In this document: in pieces, positions 17,062 to 28,161 of the stretch
How positions within the stretch are numbered: position 1 is the first letter of the stretch
Layout of the letters: the number at the start of each line of letters is the position of its first letter
The notes under the pieces: generated by a model
What the model was told of the DNA's origin: nothing
Seen by the model: only the letters and a program-made list of their open reading frames with translations
Database searches by the model: none
Assembly: GCF_006715395.1 (NCBI RefSeq)
Contig: NZ_VFNC01000001.1
Location: 1,426,001 to 1,490,000, forward strand
DNA length: 64,000 nt
Source: Streptomyces sp. SLBN-31
Lineage (GTDB): Bacteria > Actinomycetota > Actinomycetes > Streptomycetales > Streptomycetaceae
Reading direction: 5' to 3'
Program-made: the position numbers and the translations under genes

Positions 17062-17744
17062 CCCGGGTGCTCGTGATCGACGACGAGCCGCAGATCGTGC
17101 GCGCCCTAGTGATCAACCTCAGGGCGCGCGAGTACGAGGTCGACGCGGCGCACGACGGCGCCACCGCCCTCCGGCTCGCCGCCGCCCGCCACCCCGACGT
17201 GGTCGTCCTGGACCTCGGCCTGCCCGACATGGACGGCGTCGACGTCATCCGCGGCCTGCGCGGCTGGACCCGGGTGCCGATCCTGGTGCTCTCCGCCCGG
17301 CACACCTCCGACGAGAAGGTCGAGGCCCTCGACGCGGGCGCCGACGACTACGTCACCAAGCCCTTCGGCATGGACGAGCTCCTCGCCCGCCTGCGCGCCG
17401 CCGTCCGCCGCGCCGAGCCCGTCGGGGCCGGCGAGGACGAGGTCACGACCGTGGAGACCGAGGCTTTCACCGTCGACCTGGCCGCCAAGAAGGTCAACCG
17501 CGGCGGCAGGGACGTCCGGCTGACCCCCACGGAATGGCATCTGCTGGAGGTGCTGGTCCGCAACACGGGACGGCTGGTCGGCCAGCGACAGCTGTTGCAG
17601 GAGGTGTGGGGGCCGTCGTACGGGACGGAGACCAACTACCTGCGGGTGTACATGGCGCAGCTGCGCCGGAAGCTCGAGTCTGATCCGTCACATCCCCGGC
17701 ATTTCATCACCGAACCGGGCATGGGTTACCGGTTCGAGAAGTAG
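17058..17744 (+). CDS. kdpE: KdpE, OmpR-family response regulator
   Basis: A 228-residue response regulator. The receiver domain has the phospho-acceptor Asp52 (VVVLDLGLPDMDG) and Lys in YVTKPFGM. The winged-helix domain follows (VRLTPTEWHLLEVLVRNTGRLVGQRQLLQEVWG to MGYRFEK). Its ATG overlaps the kdpD stop, so production is coupled to its kinase. The family activates the high-affinity Kdp potassium pump under low K+. Targets are elsewhere in the genome or could include the potassium genes at 19-23 kb; no operator is proven here. Confidence 0.94.
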   Translation: MTRVLVIDDEPQIVRALVINLRAREYEVDAAHDGATALRLAAARHPDVVVLDLGLPDMDGVDVIRGLRGWTRVPILVLSARHTSDEKVEALDAGADDYVTKPFGMDELLARLRAAVRRAEPVGAGEDEVTTVETEAFTVDLAAKKVNRGGRDVRLTPTEWHLLEVLVRNTGRLVGQRQLLQEVWGPSYGTETNYLRVYMAQLRRKLESDPSHPRHFITEPGMGYRFEK

Positions 17745-17834
17745 CAGCTGCGGACCCGGGGCGGGAACCGGCCCGGGTTCGGGGCGTCGCCCCGCGGGTA
17801 CGAAGGTGTCAGTGCACCCCGGTACGCTTCAGAT

Positions 17835-18233
17835 ATGAGTGCTGTTCCTCGTTCCGAAAAGCCGGTGGGCCGGTTCCGGCGCATGCTCGACCGGCTCTCC
17901 TCCTCGCAGGAGGACCTGGAGTCCGAGGAGCTGCGGGAGGATGCCGAGACGGCGGGATGCACGCGGATCGGTGACTGCCACGACCGACAGATCGTCACGG
18001 TTACTGGTACCTTGCGCACGGTCACCCTGCGGCCGCGTGCGGGCGTCCCGGCCCTGGAGGCCGAGCTCTTCGACGGCTCCGCCGCGCTGGACGTGGTGTG
18101 GCTCGGGCGGCGTTCCATCGTCGGGATAGAGCCCGGGCGCAGACTGATCGCATCGGGCCGGATCTCAATGAGCCGGGGCCGCCGGGTGCTGTTCAATCCG
18201 AAATACGAACTGAGACCCCTCGGACGGGAGTAG
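17835..18233 (+). CDS. OB-fold nucleic-acid-binding domain protein
   Basis: A 132-residue protein starting ATG 17835. After a short charged N-terminus (FRRMLDRLSSSQEDLESEELREDAETAG) comes a single OB fold: ITDRQIVTVTGTLRTVTLRP-like strands, PALEAELFDGSAALDVVWLGRRSI and GRRLIASGRISMSRGRRVLFNPKYEL. This matches a RecG-wedge/tRNA-anticodon type OB domain common in Actinobacteria beside DUF3159 genes. A role in binding single-stranded nucleic acid is inferred from the fold. It is 3 bp upstream of the DUF3159 gene, so they form one operon. Confidence 0.88.
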   Translation: MSAVPRSEKPVGRFRRMLDRLSSSQEDLESEELREDAETAGCTRIGDCHDRQIVTVTGTLRTVTLRPRAGVPALEAELFDGSAALDVVWLGRRSIVGIEPGRRLIASGRISMSRGRRVLFNPKYELRPLGRE

Positions 18234-18236
18234 CCG

Positions 18237-18977
18237 GTGACGTCGCTCGACAAGCCGACCGAAGACACTCAAGCCGACGACGCGCGGGCGGTCACCGAGG
18301 CCGCCCTGTTCGAGGCGTTCGGCGGAGTGCGGGGCATGGTCGAGACGGTGCTGCCCGGCCTGCTCTTCGTCACCATCTTCACGATCAACAAGGACCTGCA
18401 CTGGTCGGCCATCGCCGCCCTCGCCGTGTCCCTGCTGCTCGTGGTGGTCCGACTGATCATGCGGGACACCGTCAAGCACGCGTTCAGCGGCGTCTTCGGC
18501 GTCGCGTTCGGTGTCGTGTTCGCGATGATGACCGGCAACGCCAAGGACTTCTACCTCCCCGGCATGCTCTACACCCTGGGCCTGGCGCTGGCGTACATCG
18601 TCACGACCCTGTGCGGTGTCCCCCTGATCGGTCTGATCCTCGGCCCGGTCTTCAAGGAGAACCTCTCCTGGCGCACCCGCAACCCCGGCCGCAAGAAGGC
18701 GTACGCCAAGGCCAGTTGGGCCTGGGGCCTGATCCTGCTGGCCAAGTGCGCGATCCTCTTCCCGCTGTACTGGTGGGCCAACACCGCGCAACTGGGCTGG
18801 GTGCTCGTCGCGTTGAAGATTCCGCCGTTCCTGCTGGCGGTCTGGCTGACGTGGGTCTTCCTGGCGAAGGCGCCCGCGCCGATCGACGTGTTCGCGGAGA
18901 TGGAGGCGGAGGAGGCGGCCGCTGCGGAGGCGGAGAAGGCTGAGGCGGCGGGGGGTCGGCACCGTCGGGAGGTCTGA
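18237..18977 (+). CDS. DUF3159 integral membrane protein
   Basis: A 246-residue membrane protein starting GTG 18237. It has about five to six hydrophobic segments, for example MVETVLPGLLFVTIFTIN, SAIAALAVSLLLVVVRLIM and FPLYWWANTAQLGWVLVALK. The conserved SGVFGVAFGVVFAMMTGNAKDFYLPG region marks DUF3159. The acidic C-terminal tail is cytoplasmic (EMEAEEAAAAEAEKAEAAGG). Distant relatives are annotated as vitamin K epoxide-like or potassium-related proteins, but function is not established. It is convergent with the TrkA pair, with a terminator between. Confidence 0.88.
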   Translation: MTSLDKPTEDTQADDARAVTEAALFEAFGGVRGMVETVLPGLLFVTIFTINKDLHWSAIAALAVSLLLVVVRLIMRDTVKHAFSGVFGVAFGVVFAMMTGNAKDFYLPGMLYTLGLALAYIVTTLCGVPLIGLILGPVFKENLSWRTRNPGRKKAYAKASWAWGLILLAKCAILFPLYWWANTAQLGWVLVALKIPPFLLAVWLTWVFLAKAPAPIDVFAEMEAEEAAAAEAEKAEAAGGRHRREV

Positions 18978-18999
18978 GCTCGGCGTCTCGGTGGGCGTT

Positions 19000-19085
19000 G
19001 CTGGGGGCTGCCGCCCCCAGGCCCCCGCTGTCGGCCCTGTGGGCCTCGTCCTCAAACTCCCCCAGAGGGGGTACCCCCGGACGGG
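19000..19085. repeat. Streptomyces interspersed intergenic repeat
   Basis: GGGGGCTGCCGCCCCCAGGC at the left and CCGGACGGGCTGA at the right, with TCCTCAAACTCCCCC in between, match the consensus of a GC-rich interspersed repeat found in intergenic regions of many streptomycetes. A GGGGGTACCCCC hairpin is embedded in it. It lies between convergent genes, as is usual for this repeat. Confidence 0.55.
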
Positions 19086-19092
19086 CTGAGTG

Positions 19093-19128
19093 GGAAAGGG
19101 CGCCCCCTGATCAGGGGGCGCCCTTTCC
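19093..19128. terminator. Bidirectional terminator, 36-bp perfect palindrome
   Basis: The left half GGAAAGGGCGCCCCCTGA is followed directly by its exact reverse complement. In RNA it forms a long hairpin with U-runs on each side, serving the convergent DUF3159 and trkA ends. Confidence 0.9.
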
Positions 19129-19146
19129 TGTCGTAGTGCACAGCCG

Positions 19147-19824
19147 CTAGTCCGTGACGTCCTCGCGGCGGACCGACAGCAGGTCCTCCAGTTGTTCCTC
19201 GCGGGCCTGGGCGGCGACGAACAGCAGCTCGTCGCCCGGTTCCAGGGAGTCGTCGCGGGACGGGGTGAGGACCCGGGTGCCTCGGATGATCGTGACCAGG
19301 GAGGTGTCCTCCGGCCACTCCACGTCGCCGACCTGGGTGCCGGCCAGGGCCGACTCCTCCGGGAGGGTCAGTTCCACGAGGTTGGCGTCGCCGTGGCTGA
19401 AGCGCAGGAGGCGGACCAGGTCGCCGACGCTCACCGCCTCCTCGACCAGGGCCGACATCAGGCGAGGGGTGGAGACGGCGACGTCCACGCCCCAGGACTC
19501 GTTGAAGAGCCACTCGTTCTTGGGGTTGTTCACCCGGGCCACGACGCGCGGGACGCCGTACTCCGTCTTCGCCAGTAGGGACACGACCAGGTTGACCTTG
19601 TCGTCGCCCGTCGCCGCGATGACGACGTTGCAGCGCTGGAGCGCCGCCTCGTCCAGGGACGTGATCTCGCAGGCGTCGGCCAGCAGCCACTCCGCCTGGG
19701 GGACGCGCTCGACCGAGATGGCGGTCGGCGCCTTGTCGACGAGCAGGACCTCGTGACCGTTCTCCAGCAGTTCGCCCGCGATCGAGCGACCCACCGCGCC
19801 AGCACCGGCAATGGCGACCCTCAT
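19147..19824 (-). CDS. TrkA-family potassium channel/transporter regulatory subunit (second of pair)
   Basis: A 225-residue protein with an RCK_N Rossmann domain (MRVAIAGAGAVGRSIAGELLENGHEVLLVDK, dinucleotide motif GAGAVG). An RCK_C domain occupies the C-terminal 80 residues (LVELTLPEESALAGTQVGDVEWPEDTSLVTIIRG). RCK domains gate K+ channels and Trk/Ktr uptake through NAD(H) or ATP binding, and RCK_C domains of several bacteria bind cyclic di-AMP. The ATG 19824 shares a base with the TGA of the upstream trkA gene, so the two are coupled. Mycobacterial homologues are CeoC/TrkB. Confidence 0.92.
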   Translation of the reverse strand: MRVAIAGAGAVGRSIAGELLENGHEVLLVDKAPTAISVERVPQAEWLLADACEITSLDEAALQRCNVVIAATGDDKVNLVVSLLAKTEYGVPRVVARVNNPKNEWLFNESWGVDVAVSTPRLMSALVEEAVSVGDLVRLLRFSHGDANLVELTLPEESALAGTQVGDVEWPEDTSLVTIIRGTRVLTPSRDDSLEPGDELLFVAAQAREEQLEDLLSVRREDVTD

Positions 19825-20495
19825 CAGTGACCGCCCTCCTCTTCGGGACCCTTGGCGAAGGACGCCTCGACCTTGTCGACCTCGTCGGTGCGCATCATCA
19901 CGTGCACCAGGTCGCCCTCCTGCAGCACCGTCTGCGAGGTGGGCAGGATCGCCTCGCCGAGGCGGGTCAGGAACGCCACGCGGATGCCCGTCTCCTCCTG
20001 CAGCTTGCTGATCTTGTGACCGACCCAGGCGGCGGAGGCGTGCACCTCGGCGAGCTGTACTCCGCCGGTCGGGTCGCGCCACAGCGGCTCGGCGCCCGAG
20101 GGGAGCAGCCGGCGCAGCATCTGGTCGGCCGTCCAGCGGACGGTCGCCACGGTCGGGATGCCCAGGCGCTGGTAGACCTCCGCACGGCGGGGGTCGTAGA
20201 TCCGGGCCGCGACGTTCTCCACGCCGAACATCTCGCGGGCGACGCGCGCCGCGATGATGTTGGAGTTGTCGCCGCTGGAGACGGCGGCGAAGGCGCCGGC
20301 CTCCTCGATGCCGGCCTCGCGCAGGGTGTCCTGGTCGAAGCCGACGCCGGTGACCCGGCGGCCGCCGAAGCCCGGGCCGAGGCGGCGGAAGGCGGTGGGG
20401 TCCTGGTCGATCACGGCGACCGTGTGCCCCTGTTGCTCCAATGTCTGGGCCAGAGCGGAACCCACTCTTCCGCAGCCCATGATGACGATGTGCAC
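19824..20495 (-). CDS. trkA: TrkA-family potassium uptake regulator (first of pair)
   Basis: A 223-residue RCK protein starting GTG 20495 (VHIVIMGCGRVGSALAQTLE). The Rossmann motif GCGRVG and the acidic AVIDQDPTAF end of strand 2 mark the nucleotide pocket. The RCK_C domain begins near residue 140 (GVQLAEVHASAAWVGHKISKLQEETGIRVAFLTRLGEAI). The frame is open 39 bp further upstream, but GTG gives the standard N-terminus. A CeoB-like partner of the following gene, it probably forms a hetero-oligomeric ring controlling a K+ transporter. Transcription is divergent from the KimA-like permease gene. Confidence 0.92.
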   Translation of the reverse strand: MHIVIMGCGRVGSALAQTLEQQGHTVAVIDQDPTAFRRLGPGFGGRRVTGVGFDQDTLREAGIEEAGAFAAVSSGDNSNIIAARVAREMFGVENVAARIYDPRRAEVYQRLGIPTVATVRWTADQMLRRLLPSGAEPLWRDPTGGVQLAEVHASAAWVGHKISKLQEETGIRVAFLTRLGEAILPTSQTVLQEGDLVHVMMRTDEVDKVEASFAKGPEEEGGH

Positions 20496-20618
20496 GACCG
20501 TCCTTCCGAATGTCCAAAAACTACTGCTCGGCATCAGGGTCTCAGACCGACGCCCAAGCTACACACGCGCGGTACGACGCCGGGAGCCCCGTGCACGGTT
20601 GCTGTCATGTCCGTGATC

Positions 20619-20714
20619 TCAGCGACGGCCGATGCTGCGGACGCTCGCAAGTGTCAGGAATCCGAGGCCCACGAGGGTCGCGACGGCGCCGATCAGTTCT
20701 GCGGGGGCGTGCAT
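20619..20714 (-). CDS. 31-residue membrane peptide
   Basis: A short gene on the minus strand, ATG 20714 to TGA 20619, beginning MHAPAELIGAVATLVG and ending SVRSIGRR. It has one hydrophobic helix of about 18 residues (LIGAVATLVGLGFLTLAS) and a basic C-terminus. A TGGAGG ribosome binding site precedes the start by 5-6 bases, which is the main reason to accept such a small gene. It lies in the divergent region between trkA and the KimA-like permease, so it may be a small subunit or modulator of a potassium transporter, as KdpF is for Kdp. That role is inference. Confidence 0.62.
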   Translation of the reverse strand: MHAPAELIGAVATLVGLGFLTLASVRSIGRR

Positions 20715-20887
20715 GAAACCTCCAGAGGTCGGCGACGGCCGGGAAAGTGGGCGGTGTTTGTCATATAGGCATGCGGACCCGCTGAGCTGCGGAATCCGCA
20801 GCCGGAGCCGTCCTCGATTTCACCCAGTGGGCAGATCGGGGGTGGCGGGTGGTTGCGCACCCGTTCGAACGCCTACGATGCTCAGTT

Positions 20888-22951
20888 GTGTCCAAACTGA
20901 CCGACGTGCCCAAACGGATCTTGATCGGGCGCGCACTGCGCAGTGACCGGCTGGGTGAAACGCTCCTGCCGAAGCGCATCGCCCTCCCCGTCTTCGCCTC
21001 CGACCCGCTGTCCTCCGTGGCCTACGCCCCTGGAGAGGTGCTGCTGGTCCTGTCCATCGCGGGCGTGTCGGCGTACCACTTCAGCCCCTGGATCGCCCTC
21101 GCGGTCGTCGTGCTGATGTTCACCGTGGTCGCCTCCTACCGGCAGAACGTGCACGCCTACCCCAGCGGCGGCGGCGACTACGAGGTGGCGAACACCAACC
21201 TCGGCCCCAAGGCGGGGCTGACCGTGGCCAGCGCCCTGCTCGTCGACTACGTCCTCACCGTGGCCGTCTCGATCGCCTCCGGCATCGAGAACCTGGGCTC
21301 CGCGGTGCCGTTCGTGGTCCAGCACAAGGTGCTGTGCGCGGTCGGGGTGATCGTGCTGCTCACCCTGATGAACCTGCGCGGCGTGAAGGAGTCCGGCAAG
21401 CTCTTCGCGATCCCGACGTACGTCTTCGTCGGCGGCGTCTTCATCATGATCGCGTGGGGCGCCTTCCGCGGGCTGGTGCTGAACGACACCCTGCGCGCGC
21501 CGACCGCCCAGTACACGATCAAGGCCGAGCACCAGGGGCTGGCCGGCTTCGCCCTGATCTTCCTGATGCTGCGCGCCTTCTCCTCCGGCTGTGCCGCGCT
21601 CACCGGTGTCGAGGCGATCTCCAACGGCGTCCCGGCGTTCCGCAAGCCGAAGTCGAAGAACGCGGCGACCACGCTCGCCGCGATGGGCCTGCTCGCCGTC
21701 ACCATGTTCTGCGGGATCATCGTCCTCGCCCTGACCACCAAGGTCCGCATGGCCGAGAACCCGGCCACCGACCTGCTCAAGCACGGCGTGGGGGTCGGCG
21801 CCGACTACGTCCAGAACCCGGTGATCACCCAGGTCGCCGAGGCCGTCTTCGGCAAGGGCAGCTTCTTCTTCGTGGTGCTCGCCGCGGCCACCGCGCTCGT
21901 GCTGTTCCTGGCCGCCAACACGGCCTACAACGGCTTCCCCGTGCTCGGCTCGATCCTCGCCCAGGACCGCTACCTGCCCCGCCAGCTGCACACCCGCGGC
22001 GACCGCCTCGCCTTCTCCAACGGCATCGTGCTGCTGGCCGGCGCGGCGACCCTGCTCGTGGTGATCTACGGCGCCGACTCCACCCGGCTCATCCAGCTGT
22101 ACATCGTCGGCGTGTTCGTGTCCTTCACACTCAGCCAGACCGGCATGGTCCGCCACTGGAACCGCCACCTCGCCACCGAGAAGGACCAGGCCAAGCGCCG
22201 TCACATGATGCGCTCGCGCGCCATCAACACCTTCGGTGCCTTCTTCACCGGCCTGGTGCTGGTCGTCGTCCTCGTCACCAAGTTCACCCACGGTGCATGG
22301 GTCGCGCTGCTGGGCATGTGCATCTTCTACGCGACGATGACGGCCATCCGTAAGCACTACGACGGCGTGGCCGCGGAGCTCGCCGCCCCCGAGGGCCCGA
22401 GCGACGACAGCCTGCGCCCCTCCCGCGTCCACTCGGTCGTACTGATCTCCAAGATCCACCGCCCCGCGCTGCGCGCCCTCGCCTACGCCAAGCTGATGCG
22501 CTCCGACACCCTGGAGGCGCTCACCGTCAACGTCGACCCGGCGGAGACGAAGCTGCTCAAGGAGGAGTGGGAGCGGCGCGGCATCGAGGTACCGCTGAAG
22601 GTGCTGGACTCGCCGTACCGCGAGATCACGCGGCCGATCATCGAGTACGTCAAGGGGCTGCGCAGGGAGTCGCCGCGCGACGCGGTCTCGGTGATCATCC
22701 CCGAGTACGTGGTGGGCCACTGGTACGAGCACCTGCTGCACAACCAGAGCGCGCTCCGGCTCAAGGGCCGCCTGCTGTTCACACCGGGCATCATGGTCAC
22801 CTCGGTGCCCTACCAGCTGCAGTCCTCCGAGGCGGCGAAGAAGCGGGCCCGCAGGCGCCAGGAGTGGAACGCTCCCGGTTCGGTGCGGCGCGGTCCCGCC
22901 GAGCAGGGCCGGCCGAAGGAGCACTCCGGCACCTCGGGCGGCAAGGGCTGA
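20888..22951 (+). CDS. APC-superfamily permease, KimA-like potassium importer
   Basis: A 687-residue protein starting GTG 20888. It has about twelve transmembrane helices in the first 500 residues, including the signature VFASDPLSSVAYAPGEVLLVLSIAG, similar to the SDALSSVAYG motif of KimA (YdaO) of Bacillus subtilis, a high-affinity K+/H+ symporter inhibited by cyclic di-AMP. The C-terminal 170 residues form a cytoplasmic domain (VHSVVLISKIHRPALRALAYAKLM; VIIPEYVVGHWYEHLLHNQSALRLKGRLL) ending in a basic tail. The KimA assignment rests on the motif and the genetic context (divergent trkA pair, nearby kdpDE). A generic amino-acid permease is the alternative. Confidence 0.82.
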   Translation: MSKLTDVPKRILIGRALRSDRLGETLLPKRIALPVFASDPLSSVAYAPGEVLLVLSIAGVSAYHFSPWIALAVVVLMFTVVASYRQNVHAYPSGGGDYEVANTNLGPKAGLTVASALLVDYVLTVAVSIASGIENLGSAVPFVVQHKVLCAVGVIVLLTLMNLRGVKESGKLFAIPTYVFVGGVFIMIAWGAFRGLVLNDTLRAPTAQYTIKAEHQGLAGFALIFLMLRAFSSGCAALTGVEAISNGVPAFRKPKSKNAATTLAAMGLLAVTMFCGIIVLALTTKVRMAENPATDLLKHGVGVGADYVQNPVITQVAEAVFGKGSFFFVVLAAATALVLFLAANTAYNGFPVLGSILAQDRYLPRQLHTRGDRLAFSNGIVLLAGAATLLVVIYGADSTRLIQLYIVGVFVSFTLSQTGMVRHWNRHLATEKDQAKRRHMMRSRAINTFGAFFTGLVLVVVLVTKFTHGAWVALLGMCIFYATMTAIRKHYDGVAAELAAPEGPSDDSLRPSRVHSVVLISKIHRPALRALAYAKLMRSDTLEALTVNVDPAETKLLKEEWERRGIEVPLKVLDSPYREITRPIIEYVKGLRRESPRDAVSVIIPEYVVGHWYEHLLHNQSALRLKGRLLFTPGIMVTSVPYQLQSSEAAKKRARRRQEWNAPGSVRRGPAEQGRPKEHSGTSGGKG

Positions 22952-23044
22952 CCCCCTCGCCGGTCAACGGCCGGGCGACACCCACGTAGACTGGTGGGCT
23001 GTTGTCCGGCCGTCGTTCTCTCTCATTTCTGGAGTCACCCCACC

Positions 23045-24373
23045 ATGCAGGCACAAGAGAAGAAGTCGCTGGTGGGGGAGGAGTACGAGGTCGAGATCGG
23101 CCCCGTCGCCCACGGCGGGCACTGCGTCGCGCGCACCGACGACGGCCAGGTGCTGTTCGTCCGGCACGCGCTGCCCGGCGAGCGGGTCGTGGCCCGGGTG
23201 ACCGAGGGCGAGGAGGGCGCGCGCTTCCTGCGCGCGGACGCCGTCGAGGTGCTGGAGGCGTCCAAGGACCGCATCGAGGCACCCTGCCCCTACGCCGGTC
23301 CCGGTCGCTGCGGCGGCTGCGACTGGCAGCACGCCAAGCCCGGGGCCCAGCGCCGGCTCAAGGGCGAGGTCATCGCCGAACAGCTGCGGCGGCTCGCGGG
23401 GCTGACGCCCGAGGAGGCCGGCTGGGACGGCACGGTGATGCCGGCCGAGGGCGACAAGCTGCCGGCCGGCGAGGTGCCGCAGTGGCGCACGCGGGTCCAG
23501 TACGCGGTGGACGCCTCCGGGCACGCCGGTCTGCGCCGGCACCGCTCGCACGAGGTCGAGCCGATCGAGCACTGCATGATCGCGGCGCCGGGCGTGAGCG
23601 AGCTGGGCATCGAGGACCGTGACTGGTCCGGGATGGCGTCCGTCGAGGCGATCGCGGCCACCGGCTCCCAGGACCGCATGGTGATCCTGGAGCCCCGGCC
23701 GGGTGCCCGGCTGCCCCTCGTCGAGCTGGACAAGCCCGTCTCCGTGATGCGCGTCGAGGAGAAGGACGGCGGCATCCACCGCGTCCACGGCCGCGCCTTC
23801 GTCCGTGAGCGGGCCGACGGCCGGACCCACCGGGTGGGCAGTGGCGGCTTCTGGCAGGTCCACCCGATGGCCGCCGACACCCTCGTCAAGGCGGTCATGC
23901 AGGGCCTGTTGCCGCGCAAGGGCGACATGGCGCTGGACCTGTACTGCGGTGTGGGCCTGTTCGCCGGCGCCCTCGCCGACCGCCTCGGCGACAAGGGCGC
24001 GGTCCTCGGCATCGAGTCCGGCAAGCGGGCCGTCGAGGACGCCCGGCACAACCTCGCCGACTTCGACCGGGTTCGCATCGAGCAGGGCAAGGTGGAGACC
24101 GTACTGCCCCGCACGGGCATCAGCGAGGTCGACCTGATCGTCCTGGACCCGCCGAGGGCGGGCGCCGGCCGCGCCACGGTGGAGCACCTCTCCTCACTGG
24201 GCGCCCGCAGGATCGCCTACGTCGCCTGCGACCCGGCGGCCCTGGCCCGCGACCTGGGCTACTTCCGGGAGGGCGGCTACCGGGTACGGACGCTGCGGGC
24301 GTTCGACCTGTTCCCGATGACGCATCACGTGGAGTGCGTGGCGATCCTGGAACCGGTCGCGAAGGGCGCCTGA
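23045..24373 (+). CDS. 23S rRNA/tRNA uracil-C5 methyltransferase (TrmA/RlmCD family)
   Basis: A 442-residue enzyme. An N-terminal TRAM domain (EYEVEIGPVAHGGHCVARTD...RVTEGEE) is followed by a [4Fe-4S]-type cysteine cluster (CPYAGPGRCGGCDWQ). Then comes the class I SAM methyltransferase with LDLYCGVGLFAGALADRLG (motif I), VLDPPRAGAG (motif IV) and the catalytic Cys in AYVACDPAALARDL. The C-terminal HHVECVAILEP holds the general-base Glu. It transfers a methyl group to uracil C5 in RNA; which uridine is modified is not predictable. The start ATG 23045 follows TGGAGTCACCCCACC. Confidence 0.93.
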   Translation: MQAQEKKSLVGEEYEVEIGPVAHGGHCVARTDDGQVLFVRHALPGERVVARVTEGEEGARFLRADAVEVLEASKDRIEAPCPYAGPGRCGGCDWQHAKPGAQRRLKGEVIAEQLRRLAGLTPEEAGWDGTVMPAEGDKLPAGEVPQWRTRVQYAVDASGHAGLRRHRSHEVEPIEHCMIAAPGVSELGIEDRDWSGMASVEAIAATGSQDRMVILEPRPGARLPLVELDKPVSVMRVEEKDGGIHRVHGRAFVRERADGRTHRVGSGGFWQVHPMAADTLVKAVMQGLLPRKGDMALDLYCGVGLFAGALADRLGDKGAVLGIESGKRAVEDARHNLADFDRVRIEQGKVETVLPRTGISEVDLIVLDPPRAGAGRATVEHLSSLGARRIAYVACDPAALARDLGYFREGGYRVRTLRAFDLFPMTHHVECVAILEPVAKGA

Positions 24374-24406
24374 CCCGCTGGTCCCCTTCGGCTCCGCGTG
24401 CCGATG

Positions 24407-24441
24407 GCCGGGGTCGCCGCCATCACGGCGGCGACCCCGGC
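24407..24441. terminator. Bidirectional terminator between the methyltransferase gene and xlnA
   Basis: A perfect 15-bp stem GCCGGGGTCGCCGCC/GGCGGCGACCCCGGC with a 5-base loop (ATCAC) between the ends of two convergent genes. Confidence 0.88.
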
Positions 24442-24454
24442 GGGGCAGGCTCGC

Positions 24455-26104
<1,650 letters not shown>

Positions 26105-26140
26105 TCAATACACCTCGCAGAAGAAATTTCCGATTGACTT

Positions 26141-26153
26141 CCGAAACATTCGG
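26141..26153. promoter_or_regulatory. Candidate xylanase operator CCGAAACATTCGG
   Basis: The arms CCGAA and TTCGG flank ACA. It resembles the CGAAAC...TTCG element reported upstream of S. lividans xylanase genes. It lies 250 bp upstream of xlnA and about 340 bp upstream of abfB. The similarity is from memory and not tested. Confidence 0.45.
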
Positions 26154-26269
26154 GATCGGGTTGATCATCCGGACACCTCGACAGCCTCAGCGATTGCCGC
26201 AACGGTGGAAGTCGAGATGTCCGGTGCCCTGCGGAAAGGGCGGCGCGGGGTGTGCTGACCAGCGCATAA

Positions 26270-27910
<1,641 letters not shown>

Positions 27911-27929
27911 ACCAGTCCGAGTACCCGTC

Positions 27930-27963
27930 GGCGGCCGGCCTCATCCGGATGAGGCCGGCCGCC
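27930..27963 (+). terminator. Terminator after abfB, 34-bp perfect palindrome
   Basis: A 17-bp stem starting GGCGGCCGGCCTCATCC and followed immediately by its reverse complement, 20 bp after the abfB stop. Confidence 0.88.
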
Positions 27964-28008
27964 CGCGCGCGTCGGTGACGGGTCGTTGAACGATCACTGC
28001 TTTCTGTA

Positions 28009-28037
28009 TTGACGACTCCTTGGGGCCCCTCTATGTT
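28009..28037 (+). promoter_or_regulatory. Promoter of the GH81 glucanase gene
   Basis: -35 TTGACG (28009-28014) and -10 TATGTT (28032-28037) with a 17-bp spacer, a good match to the housekeeping sigma consensus. The transcript would start at about 28044, inside the palindrome that follows. Confidence 0.7.
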
Positions 28038-28042
28038 CTCCA

Positions 28043-28062
28043 GCTTGAGAGCGCTCTCAAGC
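28043..28062. promoter_or_regulatory. LacI-family operator, 20-bp perfect palindrome
   Basis: GCTTGAGAGCGCTCTCAAGC is an exact palindrome with the GAGAGCGCTCTC core typical of streptomycete LacI/GalR regulators such as CebR-like sugar repressors. It starts five bases after the -10 box and covers the expected transcription start, which is where a repressor would block initiation. The likely inducer is a beta-1,3-gluco-oligosaccharide. Confidence 0.75.
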
Positions 28063-28161
28063 GCGGCAATCGCGGGCTCCTCCCCGCTGTGGCCTGGGAT
28101 ATGAAAGTCGCGCTGCGCACACGTCGTTCGCACGCCTCGCCTCCCTGCTGAAAGGGCCCCC

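Noticed and set aside
19825..20517. Extension of the second TrkA gene through the first to 20517
   Set aside because: The frame is open by chance. The true start at ATG 19824 gives the normal RCK length and sits at the stop of the previous gene.
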